The notes below the pieces were generated by a model, which worked only from the letters and a program-made list of their open reading frames with translations, was not told the DNA's origin and made no database searches. A DNA stretch of 64,000 nucleotides from Mucilaginibacter sp. L3T2-6. Its GTDB lineage: Bacteria; Bacteroidota; Bacteroidia; Sphingobacteriales; Sphingobacteriaceae. Positions 1 through 9,082 of this stretch are shown here, piece after piece; position 1 is the stretch's first letter, and each line of letters starts with the position of its first letter. The stretch spans positions 124,001 to 188,000 of the forward strand of contig NZ_JAUMKC010000001.1 in the NCBI RefSeq assembly GCF_030519355.1, read 5' to 3'. The position numbers and the translations under genes were made by a program.

Positions 1-1243
1 TACCTTCAAGACCAATCTTTTCAGCTGCCTTAAAAAATTCGATGCCGTTTGCTTCGAATACCTTACTCTGGCGAAGACTGTCATTATCAGTCGGCAACAC
101 CTCTTTTAAGATCGAGACCCTGTCTCGCAGGGGCAGTCCTGTCAGGTTTTTACCTTCGTACCAAAGGATATCGAAAACGTAATACACCAAATGACCGTCA
201 GCCTCGCTGCGCCAGTTTTGCAACGCCCCGAAATCGGAAATGCCCTTATCATTCAATACCAGTATTTCGCCGTCAATAACAGCATTTACTTTCCAGTTCT
301 CCAGTAACCCTATTATTGGGTAATATTTGCTGAAAGACAGATTGTTGCGTGATACAAGCTCAATATCGCCTTTATTAATAAAGGCCAGTGCCCGGTAACC
401 GTCCCATTTCACTTCGTACAGCCACTCAGGATCGTCGAAAGGTTCATCTACCAGGGTCGCCTTCATGGGTTTGATGTTCCTGGGCATCGGGCTTTTCGGT
501 GCTAACTTAATAAGCGCCGTAACATCGGCCCCACCCGTATCCTCCACCGGAACATCGGGGTCGCTACCCACCACTTCCTCAGCCGCCGCCGGGCTTTTTT
601 TTTTCGTTTTTGCCTTTTCTTCTTTTATATCTTCCGCGTGACCGTTCTGCCATACCTTATCACCGGTTTTTTCCATATCGGCTATGGTTTTGCCTGAGAT
701 TACTGATTTGTCAAGTTGGGTGATATCTTTTGCGGAAGCGTAGTCGTCTTTATGTTTAATCAGCAGCCATGCATTATCTCCCATGCCGTGGGTTTTTACC
801 ATGGCGTATTCGCCGTGCAGTTTTTCGCCGTGCAGCCTTATTTTAAGGTCGCCTGATTTTAGTTGCCTTAGCAATATCTTTTCCTGTTCCTTTTTGCCTT
901 TTACTTCCTCAATGGGCTCATAGGTGCCTTCATCCCACACAATCACTGTTCCGCCCCCGTACTCTCCTTCCGGAATGATTCCTTCAAACTTTCGGTAATC
1001 ATAGGGATGATCTTCCACCATCATGGCAAGGCGTTTCGTCTTCGGATCGGTTGATGGACCTTTCGGAACCGCCCAGCTCTTCAGTACGCCGTCCATTTCC
1101 AGCCTGAAGTCGTAATGCAAATGCGAGGCATCGTGCTTTTGCACTACAAAAGTCAGCTTGTCCTTGTCCTTGCTTTTGCCGGCCTTTGGCTCAGCAGTTT
1201 TGGTGAAGTCGCGCTTCTCTTTATATTTCTCCAGGCTGCTCAT
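1..1243 (-). CDS. ligD: DNA ligase D, N-terminal part (cut by window edge)
   Basis: Multidomain ligase for bacterial non-homologous end joining. The gene reads leftward and 414 codons are visible before the window edge. Residues ~30-145 match the 3'-phosphoesterase domain (HDASHLHYDFRLE, SWAVPKGPS, EDHPYDYRKFEG, PEGEYGGG). A Lys/Glu/Ala-rich linker covers ~200-235. The ATP-dependent ligase domain starts near 250, with motif I KWDGYRA (Lys279 would carry AMP) and a DGEILVL motif III. A primase/polymerase domain would be expected beyond the visible part; it cannot be checked here. The start ATG lies 12 nt after the DUF3606 stop, so the two genes are probably co-transcribed. No Ku gene is in the window. 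Confidence 0.93.
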   Translation of the reverse strand, partial: MSSLEKYKEKRDFTKTAEPKAGKSKDKDKLTFVVQKHDASHLHYDFRLEMDGVLKSWAVPKGPSTDPKTKRLAMMVEDHPYDYRKFEGIIPEGEYGGGTVIVWDEGTYEPIEEVKGKKEQEKILLRQLKSGDLKIRLHGEKLHGEYAMVKTHGMGDNAWLLIKHKDDYASAKDITQLDKSVISGKTIADMEKTGDKVWQNGHAEDIKEEKAKTKKKSPAAAEEVVGSDPDVPVEDTGGADVTALIKLAPKSPMPRNIKPMKATLVDEPFDDPEWLYEVKWDGYRALAFINKGDIELVSRNNLSFSKYYPIIGLLENWKVNAVIDGEILVLNDKGISDFGALQNWRSEADGHLVYYVFDILWYEGKNLTGLPLRDRVSILKEVLPTDNDSLRQSKVFEANGIEFFKAAEKIGLEG

Positions 1244-1255
1244 GGCGGTATTAAT

Positions 1256-1432
1256 TTACTTCTTTTTCAAATAATCCCCAACCGCTTTCGCCGATGTGCC
1301 TGCCGCTTTAACCGCTGCTTTTAGTTCGTCGCCGGTTACGTTAAACTTTTTCGACCAGTATTGCAGCTCGTAATCCTCGTTTACGTTTATCCTGTCCCTG
1401 TCAGGGCTTCCGGTTTTTGATTTGTTGTCCAT
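1256..1432 (-). CDS. DUF3606 small protein
   Basis: A 58-residue protein too short for most ORF cut-offs. It starts MDNKSKTGSPDRDRINVNED and continues with a pattern (YELQYWSKKF, then TGDELKAAVKAAG) that matches DUF3606, a small family found in Bacteroidota and Proteobacteria with no firm function. The charged, hydrophilic sequence suggests a cytoplasmic protein. It directly precedes ligD on the same strand with a 12-nt gap. Guilt by association would place it with DNA repair or stress survival, but this is inference. Confidence 0.75.
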   Translation of the reverse strand: MDNKSKTGSPDRDRINVNEDYELQYWSKKFNVTGDELKAAVKAAGTSAKAVGDYLKKK

Positions 1433-1509
1433 GGTTATATAAATTGATTCAACTATTTAACAACCGCCGGTTGAAAATGGTTTTCTTAGAAGGAAAATCA
1501 GGATAGACA

Positions 1510-1545
1510 AGCCCGGCAACACAGAATATTCGATGCTGCCGGGCT
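1510..1545 (-). terminator. Hairpin with weak U-rich tail
   Basis: Perfect 9-bp arms, 1510-1518 (AGCCCGGCA) and 1537-1545 (TGCCGGGCT), around an 18-nt loop, between the DUF3606 start and a putative gene remnant. The downstream T content is modest on either strand, so it may be a terminator for the leftward remnant or simply an intergenic hairpin. Confidence 0.35.
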
Positions 1546-1577
1546 GCCATGTAAATCTTTTGAGAATATTTAGGCTA

Positions 1578-1807
1578 TTATCCTTTTGCCACAGCTACAT
1601 GTTTCTTAAATCGATACCTTATATATACACCTGCAAAAGTCAGCAGCACAAAAACCCAGAGGTAGCGGGTAGGCGTTAATAGGCTTACATGGTTACTATT
1701 TAGAAAGGCTGTTTAACAACTTTACCATTAAGAAGTTTTGTATAGGCATTAGTCGCGTCGTCGGCAACGACTGGTTTTTCGAAATGTTGTGCGGTTAATA
1801 GTATTGC
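1578..1807 (-). pseudogene. Possible decayed C-terminal gene fragment
   Basis: Two overlapping minus-strand frames without a usable start give protein-like text. The upstream frame (to ~1712) ends in KLLNGKVVKQPF-stop. One nucleotide out of phase, the next frame (1712 to 1578) reads TPTRYLWVFVLLTFAGVYIR followed by a basic tail. The second piece looks like one membrane helix with a positive cytoplasmic end. A single frameshift near 1700-1715 would join them. I do not recognise the family and no 5' part remains, so this may be chance. Confidence 0.25.
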
Positions 1808-1971
1808 TTATTAAAAACACCATGTATTTCCGTACCCCGGTGTAAGTTTTTGATTAATAAGTTCTTAATAAAAGGCCGCCTTTACCCACCATATTTAGCC
1901 TTTTCCGGCGATTTTACGCATAATTATTACTTATTTAGAATTGATATAAATTAGATATTGGTGTCATTTAT

Positions 1972-2004
1972 TTGTCACTGATACTGTAATAAATTTTACT
2001 TTTG
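1972..2004 (+). promoter_or_regulatory. Bacteroidota-type promoter of the act/cox cluster
   Basis: TTG at 1972-1974, 22 nt spacer, then TACTTTTG at 1997-2004, matching the TTG-N(17-23)-TAnnTTTG consensus of the Bacteroidota primary sigma factor. It lies 83 nt upstream of the actA ATG. It is the best promoter candidate in the 280 nt before the respiratory cluster. Confidence 0.55.
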
Positions 2005-2087
2005 TGCTTGAAAAAATCGGGTTATACATACATTTCTCTGTGAATATCAATCTTTAACAATAAAATTATTTAGTATAAATACGCTTT

Positions 2088-3359
2088 ATGAGGAGTTTCT
2101 CATTGATTTTTAAACAATTCTCACGGTCGGTTTTACTGGTTGCCTGTTTCGCCTTTTTAGGTACGCAGGCACACGCGCAGGGCGATGCCGCAAAGGGCGA
2201 GGCCCTGTTTAAGTCTAAGTGTACTGCGTGTCACAAAGTTGAATCAGAAGTAGTTGGTCCGGCTTTGGGTAAGCTGGTAACTGAAGAGACCGACGACAAA
2301 TACCTGACGAAGTGGATTCAGAACAACCAGGCCCTGATCGCCGCAAAAAATCCTAAGGCTGTTGCTATTTTCAATCAATATCAGCAGAAAAACATGACCA
2401 TTTTTGCTGATTTAAGCGATGGGGATGTTGCCAATATATTAGCTTACATCAGAGCTGACTGGAAGGCAAAATCTGCTGCTCCTGCACCGGGTACTGCCAC
2501 CGGGGCTCCTGCTGAAGAAAAAGGCCCGAGCAAAATCTTAATCTTCTCTCTTTTAGGCGTTATTGTTATCGCGTTTATCATCATACTGGTGTTAAACAGG
2601 GTAATTGCAACCCTTGAGCGCATGCTGGTTAAAAATCAGGGCGCCCTGCTTGTTGAAACTGCAGAAGGCGAAGCCGTTGAGCAGGTTGATAAGTTAGCCT
2701 GGCTGAAAAAGCTGGCCCGGAATAAGAAGTTTGTATTCTTTGTGCTGATATGCGGCACTTTATTTGTAGGTGTATGGGGATTCATCGGAATGTGGACTAC
2801 CAACGTTCACCAGGGCTACCAACCTGTGCAGCCTATTAAATTCCCGCATGATTTACATGCCGGCGCCATGCAGATCGATTGCCAGTACTGCCACTCAGGC
2901 GCTTATAAATCAAAGAATGCGTCGATCCCTTCATTAAATGTTTGTATGAACTGCCACAAAACTGTTAAAACAGAGTCGCCGGAAATACATAAGATTTATG
3001 ATGCTTTGGGCTACGATCCTAAAACACAGAAATACGATAGCACCAAGTCGCGCCCGATGCAATGGATCCGTATCCACAACCTGCCGGACCTGGCCTACTT
3101 CAACCACTCTCAGCACGTTAAGGTTGGCAAGATTAAATGCCAGACCTGCCACGGCCCTGTGCAGACTATGAAAGAGGTTTATCAATACTCACCTCTTACT
3201 ATGAAATGGTGTATTCAGTGCCATAAGCGTACTGCCGTTGATTACAAAGACAACGCCTACTATACAAACTTAGAGCAGGTGCACAAGCTGCTTAAAGACG
3301 GTAAAACGCCAACCGCCGCATTAATGGGTGGTATTGAGTGCGGTAAATGCCATTATTAA
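2088..3359 (+). CDS. actA: Alternative complex III subunit A, hexaheme form (monoheme + pentaheme)
   Basis: Multiheme cytochrome c of alternative complex III, which passes electrons from quinol to the terminal oxidase. Residues 1-30 form a signal peptide ending near AHA. A monoheme cytochrome c domain follows, with CTACH at 45-49 and an Ala/Pro/Gly-rich linker near 128-145. Two membrane helices are visible at ~149-172 and ~215-236. The C-terminal part (240-423) carries five more CxxCH sites, starting at Cys265, 286, 351, 375 and 418. The pentaheme part is the classic ActA; the front monoheme domain is an extra module. First gene of the cluster, 41 nt before actB, with its own promoter candidate at 1972-2004. 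Confidence 0.92.
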   Translation: MRSFSLIFKQFSRSVLLVACFAFLGTQAHAQGDAAKGEALFKSKCTACHKVESEVVGPALGKLVTEETDDKYLTKWIQNNQALIAAKNPKAVAIFNQYQQKNMTIFADLSDGDVANILAYIRADWKAKSAAPAPGTATGAPAEEKGPSKILIFSLLGVIVIAFIIILVLNRVIATLERMLVKNQGALLVETAEGEAVEQVDKLAWLKKLARNKKFVFFVLICGTLFVGVWGFIGMWTTNVHQGYQPVQPIKFPHDLHAGAMQIDCQYCHSGAYKSKNASIPSLNVCMNCHKTVKTESPEIHKIYDALGYDPKTQKYDSTKSRPMQWIRIHNLPDLAYFNHSQHVKVGKIKCQTCHGPVQTMKEVYQYSPLTMKWCIQCHKRTAVDYKDNAYYTNLEQVHKLLKDGKTPTAALMGGIECGKCHY

Positions 3360-3400
3360 TATTTAGTAAAACGTATAGCATTACAGTTTATATAGCTTAA

Positions 3401-6400
3401 ATGGATAGCAATAAAAAATACTGGAAAGGTTTAGAAGAGCTGAACAAAACCCCGGAATTTGTTGAATTAAACAAGAACGAATTTGCGGAGCCTATTCCTA
3501 TCGAAGAAGTTTTAACCGGTGGCGGTTTGACAGGCCGCACCCCCCGCCGCGACTTTTTAAAAGCCCTTGGCTTTGGTGTTGGTGCTGTTACGCTTGCTGC
3601 TTGCCAGCCGGTGCCGGTGCATAAGTCGATGCCCTATTTAATAAAGCCGGAAGAAGTTACTCCAGGCGTGCCTAACTACTATGTATCTACATACGATGGA
3701 CAGGCTATCTTAGTGAAAACCCGTGAGGGCCGCCCAATCAAAATTGAGGGCCATCCAAATGATATTATAGCAAAAGGCGGCGCAAGTGCACAGGCACAGG
3801 CATCAGTGCTTGACTTATATGATGTAAACCGATTCCAGTCGCCATTGAAAGATGGTTCACAAACAGGCTGGGCCCAGATAGATGATTTTGTTGTACGTGA
3901 GCTTTTAGCCATTAAAGCAGGCGGCAAAAAGATCGCTATTGTTTCATCAACAGTAACAAGTCCGTCAACTTTAGGGGTTATTGCCGATTTTATCAAGCAA
4001 TTCCCGGCTACCAAACACATTAATTACGACGCCGTATCTTACACCGGCATCATCCAGGCCAATCAGAATAGCTTTGGCAAGGCAGTATTGCCTCATTATA
4101 ATTTTGATAAGGCGGATGTTATTGTGAGTTTTGCTGCTGATTTCCTGGGCACATGGATTTCTCCTGAGGAATTCACCCGCCAGTACGTTTCGAACAGGAA
4201 CAGCAAATCTCTGGAAGAGAAGAAAATGTCTCGTCACATCCAGTTTGAAGCTGGGTTAAGCCTTACCGGTTCAAACGCCGACGTAAGGATCCCGATCAAA
4301 CCATCTGAAGAAGGCGCTGCGCTGATAGCTTTATACAATGCTGTGTCTGGTACCACACTGGCCGGACCGAAACTAAACAGCCCTGCTGCACAAAATGCAA
4401 TAGCCATTGCTGCTAAGGAACTGGTTGCTGCAAAAGGCAAGGCATTGGTTGTTGCAGGCGCAAATGATGTGGCTACGCAAATACTGGTAAATGCTATCAA
4501 CTCCCTGTTGGGCAGCTACGGTACCACAATCGATTTAGATAACCCGTCATTACAATACGCAGGTAATGATGCTGACTTCGACGCTTTGGTTGGTGACATG
4601 AATGCAGGCGCTGTTGACGCCGTGTTTTTCCTGAATGCTAACCCTGTTTACGATTACTATAACAGCAAAGCTGTAGTTTCAGGCTTGAAGAAAGTTCGCC
4701 TGAAAGTATCGTTTGCATCGGGCCCGGATGAAACAGCCGCAGTTTGTAATGTTGTTGCTCCAAACCATCATTACCTTGAATCATGGGGTGATGATAATGC
4801 AATATCAGGGTACTACACCATCATGCAGCCGGCTATCAACCCGGTTTATGATACCCGCCAGGCTGAGCAGACACTGATGAAGTGGAGCGATAACCCTGCA
4901 AAAGATTATTACACTTACGTACGCAATAACTGGGATACCAACCTGCTTGCAAAAGGCGGTTTATCAGGCCAGAAAGGATGGGAGCAATTGCTGCAGACGG
5001 CTTTCGTAAAAGAAGCACCTAAGGCTGCCGGTTCATATTCGTTCTCATTAAGCCTTGGAGCGGTTGCCCAGACTATATCAGAGCACAGCGCTAAATTGGC
5101 GGCTGGAAATGATAAAATGGAATTGTCGCTTTACCAAAGCCCTGCAATGCGCGACGGTAAACGCGCCAACAACCCATGGTTACAGGAGTTGCCCGACCCG
5201 GTATCGAAAGTTACCTGGGACAACTTTGCGGCTATGTCTGCTGCAGATATGAAAGCAAAAGGCCTGCAGGATGGTGATGTAATTAAGATTGATAACGGCA
5301 ATGGCTATTCAATAAGCCTGCCTGTGCTGGTACAGCCAGGCCAGGCAAGGGGCACTATATCTGTAGCCGTTGGTTACGGGCGTACTGTTAGCGGCCCGGT
5401 AGGTACAAACGTTGGTAAAAACGCTTTCCCTTTCACCAGCCTGCTTAACAAAACTATCCAGACAAACGCTGTAGTTTCTATTGCTGCTACTGGTGATAAC
5501 TCGCCGCTGGCTCAAACGCAAACACACCACTCTATCGAAGGCCGTAACAGCATCATTAAAGAGGCAACTTTCGTAGAATACAAAAAGAATCCTGCTGCCG
5601 GAACCGGTAACGGTGAAGGCCACAAAGAATATAAGCCGGATCTATTCTGGCAAAACTGGCGCGAAGATAAGCCTAAATACGATTGGGTAATGGCTATCGA
5701 CCTGAACGCCTGTACCGGTTGCGGCGCCTGCGTTGTAGCTTGCAGCGCTGAAAACAACGTGCCGATTGTAGGTAAAGACGAGGTTCGCCGCCGCCGCGAG
5801 ATGCACTGGATACGTATCGACCGTTACTACAGCTTTGACGATAAAGGTGATGGCGGCGTTACCCGCGAGCACGATATTTCCCGCTTGAAAGAAGATGACC
5901 TGGACAATGTAAAGGTTGTTTACCAGCCGATGCTTTGCCAGCATTGCGAGCATGCGCCTTGCGAGACTGTTTGCCCGGTACTGGCTACCGTACACTCGAG
6001 CGAAGGCCTGAACCACATGGCTTATAACCGTTGCGTTGGTACACGTTACTGTGCAAACAACTGTCCATACAAAGTTCGCCGCTTTAACTGGTTTAATTAC
6101 TGGAATGACTCTCGTTTTGACAACTACCTGAACAATGAGCATACTCAGTTAGTGCTTAACCCTGATGTGGTAACACGCTTCCGCGGTGTGATGGAGAAAT
6201 GCTCAATGTGTATACAGCGTATACAGGCAGGTAAGCTGAAAGCTAAAATTGAAAAACGCCCGCTGAGGGACGGTGAGATCAAAATGGCCTGTCAGCAAAC
6301 ATGCTCGGCTAATGCCATCATTTTTGGTAACCAAAACGATCCGGAATCAGAAGTTTCAAAAGCACTTAGAAGCGAAAGAACATATTACGTTCTGGAAGAG

Positions 6401-6466
6401 CTTAACGTGAAGCCGGGTGTTGGTTACCAGACAAAAATTAGAAATATATCAGAAACTGAGGCTTAA
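3401..6466 (+). CDS. actB: Alternative complex III subunit B, molybdopterin-oxidoreductase-like iron-sulfur protein
   Basis: Large (1021 aa) peripheral iron-sulfur subunit on the periplasmic face. It has an internal twin-arginine signal at 49-50 (RRDFLKALGFGVGAVTLAAC); the Cys after it could be lipidated. Residues ~70-730 resemble the catalytic chain of complex iron-sulfur molybdoenzymes; in this family that part carries no molybdenum cofactor. The C-terminal ferredoxin part has four cysteine clusters near 770 (CTGCGACVVAC), 845 (CQHCEHAPCETVCP), 877 (CVGTRYCANNCP) and 934-968 (CSMCIQRI ... CQQTC), as expected for three 4Fe-4S and one 3Fe-4S centre. It sits between actA and actC. Confidence 0.95.
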   Translation: MDSNKKYWKGLEELNKTPEFVELNKNEFAEPIPIEEVLTGGGLTGRTPRRDFLKALGFGVGAVTLAACQPVPVHKSMPYLIKPEEVTPGVPNYYVSTYDGQAILVKTREGRPIKIEGHPNDIIAKGGASAQAQASVLDLYDVNRFQSPLKDGSQTGWAQIDDFVVRELLAIKAGGKKIAIVSSTVTSPSTLGVIADFIKQFPATKHINYDAVSYTGIIQANQNSFGKAVLPHYNFDKADVIVSFAADFLGTWISPEEFTRQYVSNRNSKSLEEKKMSRHIQFEAGLSLTGSNADVRIPIKPSEEGAALIALYNAVSGTTLAGPKLNSPAAQNAIAIAAKELVAAKGKALVVAGANDVATQILVNAINSLLGSYGTTIDLDNPSLQYAGNDADFDALVGDMNAGAVDAVFFLNANPVYDYYNSKAVVSGLKKVRLKVSFASGPDETAAVCNVVAPNHHYLESWGDDNAISGYYTIMQPAINPVYDTRQAEQTLMKWSDNPAKDYYTYVRNNWDTNLLAKGGLSGQKGWEQLLQTAFVKEAPKAAGSYSFSLSLGAVAQTISEHSAKLAAGNDKMELSLYQSPAMRDGKRANNPWLQELPDPVSKVTWDNFAAMSAADMKAKGLQDGDVIKIDNGNGYSISLPVLVQPGQARGTISVAVGYGRTVSGPVGTNVGKNAFPFTSLLNKTIQTNAVVSIAATGDNSPLAQTQTHHSIEGRNSIIKEATFVEYKKNPAAGTGNGEGHKEYKPDLFWQNWREDKPKYDWVMAIDLNACTGCGACVVACSAENNVPIVGKDEVRRRREMHWIRIDRYYSFDDKGDGGVTREHDISRLKEDDLDNVKVVYQPMLCQHCEHAPCETVCPVLATVHSSEGLNHMAYNRCVGTRYCANNCPYKVRRFNWFNYWNDSRFDNYLNNEHTQLVLNPDVVTRFRGVMEKCSMCIQRIQAGKLKAKIEKRPLRDGEIKMACQQTCSANAIIFGNQNDPESEVSKALRSERTYYVLEELNVKPGVGYQTKIRNISETEA

Positions 6467-6492
6467 ATTATACAAGAGAGAGAAAATAAGAT

Positions 6493-7959
6493 ATGGCATC
6501 TCATAGTGAATCGATAATCAGGGAACCGTTAATTACGGGAAAAGACATCACGTACGCCCAAATTACCAATGATGTATTGCGCCCTGTTGAAAATATGCCC
6601 GGCAAAGCATGGTGGATTGGTTTTTCCGTTGCTTCGTTAGGCGCCTGCCTTTGGGTTTTTGCAGTAAGCTATACATTTTGGTACGGTATAGGCTCATGGG
6701 GTCTTAATAAAACAATAGGCTGGGCCTGGGATATCACCGGTTTCGTGTGGTGGGTAGGTATTGGTCACGCCGGTACGCTTATCTCTGCAATCTTGTTGCT
6801 GTTCCGTCAAAACTGGCGTAACTCTATTAACCGCTCGGCAGAGGCGATGACGATATTCGCGGTAATTTGTGCCGCAACATACGTGGTATCGCACATGGGG
6901 CGTCCGTGGTTAGCATACTGGCCGTTGCCGCTGCCAAACCAATTCGGTTCGTTATGGGTTAACTTTAACTCGCCGCTGGTTTGGGACGTATTCGCGATTT
7001 CGACTTATTTCTCGGTATCATTAGTATTCTGGTATACAGGTTTATTACCTGACTTAGCTACCATACGCGACCGCGCAACAGGTATCCGCAGAAAAATATA
7101 TTCAGTTGCTTCATTCGGCTGGACCGGTTCAGTAAAAACCTGGCAGCGTTTCGAAACTGTGTGTTTGATTCTGGCAGGTATATCAACCCCGCTGGTACTT
7201 TCGGTACACACCATCGTATCCATGGACTTTGCCACATCGCTGGAACCGGGCTGGCACACTACAATATTCCCGCCATACTTCGTTGCGGGTGCGATATTCT
7301 CAGGTTTCGCCATGGTACAAACGCTGTTACTGGTAACACGTAAAGTATTGGGCCTTGAAAACTACATCACCATGTTCCATATTGAAGCGATGAATAAAAT
7401 CATCCTTTTAACGGGTTCAATTGTAGGTGTGGCTTACTTAACCGAGTTCTTTATTGCTTACTACTCAGCCGGTGAATACGAACAATATACCTTCTTAAAC
7501 AGGTTTATTGGTCCATACTGGTGGGCAGGCTGTATGATGTATGGTTGTAACGTACTGATGACCCAGTTAATGTGGTTTAAAAAGATCCGTACCAACATCC
7601 CAATTTCATGGGTATTGTCTATTGTAGTAAACATCGGTATGTGGTTCGAAAGGTTTGTAATCATCGTTGTATCGTTACACCGCGACTTTGTACCATCAAG
7701 CTGGGCGATGTTTTACCCAACCTGGGTTGATATGAGCGTATTCGTTGGTTCAATCGGTTTATTCTTTACGATGTTCCTGTTGTTCATCCGTGTATTGCCG
7801 TCAATCGCAATGGCCGAAGTGAAACTGATATTGAAGAGCTCGAGCGAGCAGGCTAAGCTGAAGCTTATTAAAGGCGGCCATGTTGAGCAGGAAGAGGTTC
7901 AGTTTTATAAAGAGTCGTTAACCTCGTTTGACAGCGTTGACATTAACGATTATAAATAA
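6493..7959 (+). CDS. actC: Alternative complex III subunit C, NrfD/PsrC-type quinol-binding membrane protein
   Basis: Integral membrane subunit of 488 aa with about ten hydrophobic helices and the NrfD/PsrC sequence style (WWVGIGHAGTLISAILLLFR, FVIIVVSLHRDFVPSSW). In solved alternative complex III structures this subunit forms a quinol site and faces the ActB iron-sulfur chain. The first 50 residues are soluble and the C-terminal ~50 residues are charged. It follows actB by 26 nt and precedes actD by 8 nt, so translation is probably coupled. Confidence 0.95.
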   Translation: MASHSESIIREPLITGKDITYAQITNDVLRPVENMPGKAWWIGFSVASLGACLWVFAVSYTFWYGIGSWGLNKTIGWAWDITGFVWWVGIGHAGTLISAILLLFRQNWRNSINRSAEAMTIFAVICAATYVVSHMGRPWLAYWPLPLPNQFGSLWVNFNSPLVWDVFAISTYFSVSLVFWYTGLLPDLATIRDRATGIRRKIYSVASFGWTGSVKTWQRFETVCLILAGISTPLVLSVHTIVSMDFATSLEPGWHTTIFPPYFVAGAIFSGFAMVQTLLLVTRKVLGLENYITMFHIEAMNKIILLTGSIVGVAYLTEFFIAYYSAGEYEQYTFLNRFIGPYWWAGCMMYGCNVLMTQLMWFKKIRTNIPISWVLSIVVNIGMWFERFVIIVVSLHRDFVPSSWAMFYPTWVDMSVFVGSIGLFFTMFLLFIRVLPSIAMAEVKLILKSSSEQAKLKLIKGGHVEQEEVQFYKESLTSFDSVDINDYK

Positions 7960-7967
7960 CTAAGAAG

Positions 7968-8504
7968 ATGAGCAAAACGAAATATATTTTAGGCCTGTTT
8001 GCAGATCCTGATGAGCTGATGCACGGGATTGATACTTTGCAAAAAAATAGTGTTCCGATTTATGATGTTTACACCCCGATGCCTATTCACGGTATCGAGC
8101 GTAAACTGGGTATTAAGGATTCGCGTTTAGGTTATGCAGCTTTTTTGTTCGGCTGCCTTGGTGGTACCACTATATTCAGTATGGCTTATTACATGCTGGT
8201 GCATGACTGGCCGATGGATATTGGCGGTAAACCGGCGTTTGCCATCCCTGACTTTGTGCCAATCACTTTCGAATGGACAGTATTGTTTACAGCATTTGGT
8301 ATGACGCTGACCTTTTTCTTCGCCACGCATCTTTTCCCGGGCCGTACGCCGAGGGTAATGGATTTAAGGGCAACTGATGACAGGTTTGTTATTGCCATTG
8401 ACGCTAAAGGCAATATTCCGCACGAGGATATCACGAATTTATTAAAAGAAGCAGGAGCAGTAGAAGTTAAGCATAACGACAGAAAATATGTTAGCTATGA
8501 ATAA
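7968..8504 (+). CDS. actD: Alternative complex III subunit D (DUF3341)
   Basis: A 178-aa DUF3341 protein. An N-terminal soluble domain (LGLFADPDELMHGIDTLQ, YDVYTPMPIHGIE) is followed by two membrane helices (~50-75 and ~100-122) and a C-terminal soluble stretch. This matches ActD, a small anchor subunit of alternative complex III. Its last codons overlap the start region of actE by 8 nt (or 17 nt with the alternative actE start), a sign of coupled translation. Confidence 0.93.
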   Translation: MSKTKYILGLFADPDELMHGIDTLQKNSVPIYDVYTPMPIHGIERKLGIKDSRLGYAAFLFGCLGGTTIFSMAYYMLVHDWPMDIGGKPAFAIPDFVPITFEWTVLFTAFGMTLTFFFATHLFPGRTPRVMDLRATDDRFVIAIDAKGNIPHEDITNLLKEAGAVEVKHNDRKYVSYE

Positions 8505-9072
8505 AAATAGAATATTGGGCATAACGGCTATTGCTATTGCTGTTACGGTGATTGTTTCATCGTGCAATAACAAGAGGAGTACCGGATGGGAATACGCTCC
8601 CAATATGTATGAGCACATTGCATACGACCCCGACCAAAAGAACGACAATTTTAAAGATGGCAAAACTGCACAGTTGCCCCCTGCCGGTACTACCCCTGTG
8701 GGCTTTGTGAGATTTGATTATCCGAATACAAAAGAAGGATACGAACAAGCCGGTGTTGAAGTAAAGAGTACTTTACCTCAAACACAGGCAAATTATACCG
8801 AAGGCAAAATGTTGTTTGAGCATTTTTGCTCACCCTGCCACGGCAAAACCGGCAAAGGCGATGGTTTAGTGGTTGCCCATGGCTTCCCGCCGCCGCCATC
8901 ATACTCAACCGGTCAGTCATCGCGTGGCGGTAATATGAAAGATCTGACAGACGGTAAAATTTATCATACTATTACTTATGGTGTAAACGCAATGGGTTCA
9001 TACGCTTCGCAGCTCGACCCTAAAGAACGCTGGCAAGTAATTATGTACGTTCACCATTTACAAACTTTATAA
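8497..9072 (+). CDS. actE: Alternative complex III subunit E, monoheme cytochrome c lipoprotein
   Basis: Periplasmic monoheme cytochrome c of 191 aa. The start at 8497 gives MNKNR, a hydrophobic stretch and a lipobox-like VSSC with Cys23, so lipid anchoring is likely. An ATG at 8488 would add three residues and is possible, but fits the signal less well. The heme site is CSPCH at 111-115, followed by GKTGKGDG, typical of class I cytochrome c. ActE is thought to be one exit point for electrons toward cytochrome oxidase. It overlaps the actD end and lies 10 nt before actF. Confidence 0.9.
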   Translation: MNKNRILGITAIAIAVTVIVSSCNNKRSTGWEYAPNMYEHIAYDPDQKNDNFKDGKTAQLPPAGTTPVGFVRFDYPNTKEGYEQAGVEVKSTLPQTQANYTEGKMLFEHFCSPCHGKTGKGDGLVVAHGFPPPPSYSTGQSSRGGNMKDLTDGKIYHTITYGVNAMGSYASQLDPKERWQVIMYVHHLQTL

Positions 9073-9082
9073 GCAATCATTA

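Noticed and set aside
1115..1324. Plus-strand ORF over the ligD/DUF3606 junction
   Set aside because: It is antisense to two genes with clear family features.
3401..6466. ActB read as an active molybdopterin oxidoreductase
   Set aside because: The context is alternative complex III, where this part is known to lack the cofactor; the polysulfide-reductase-like annotation would be misleading.
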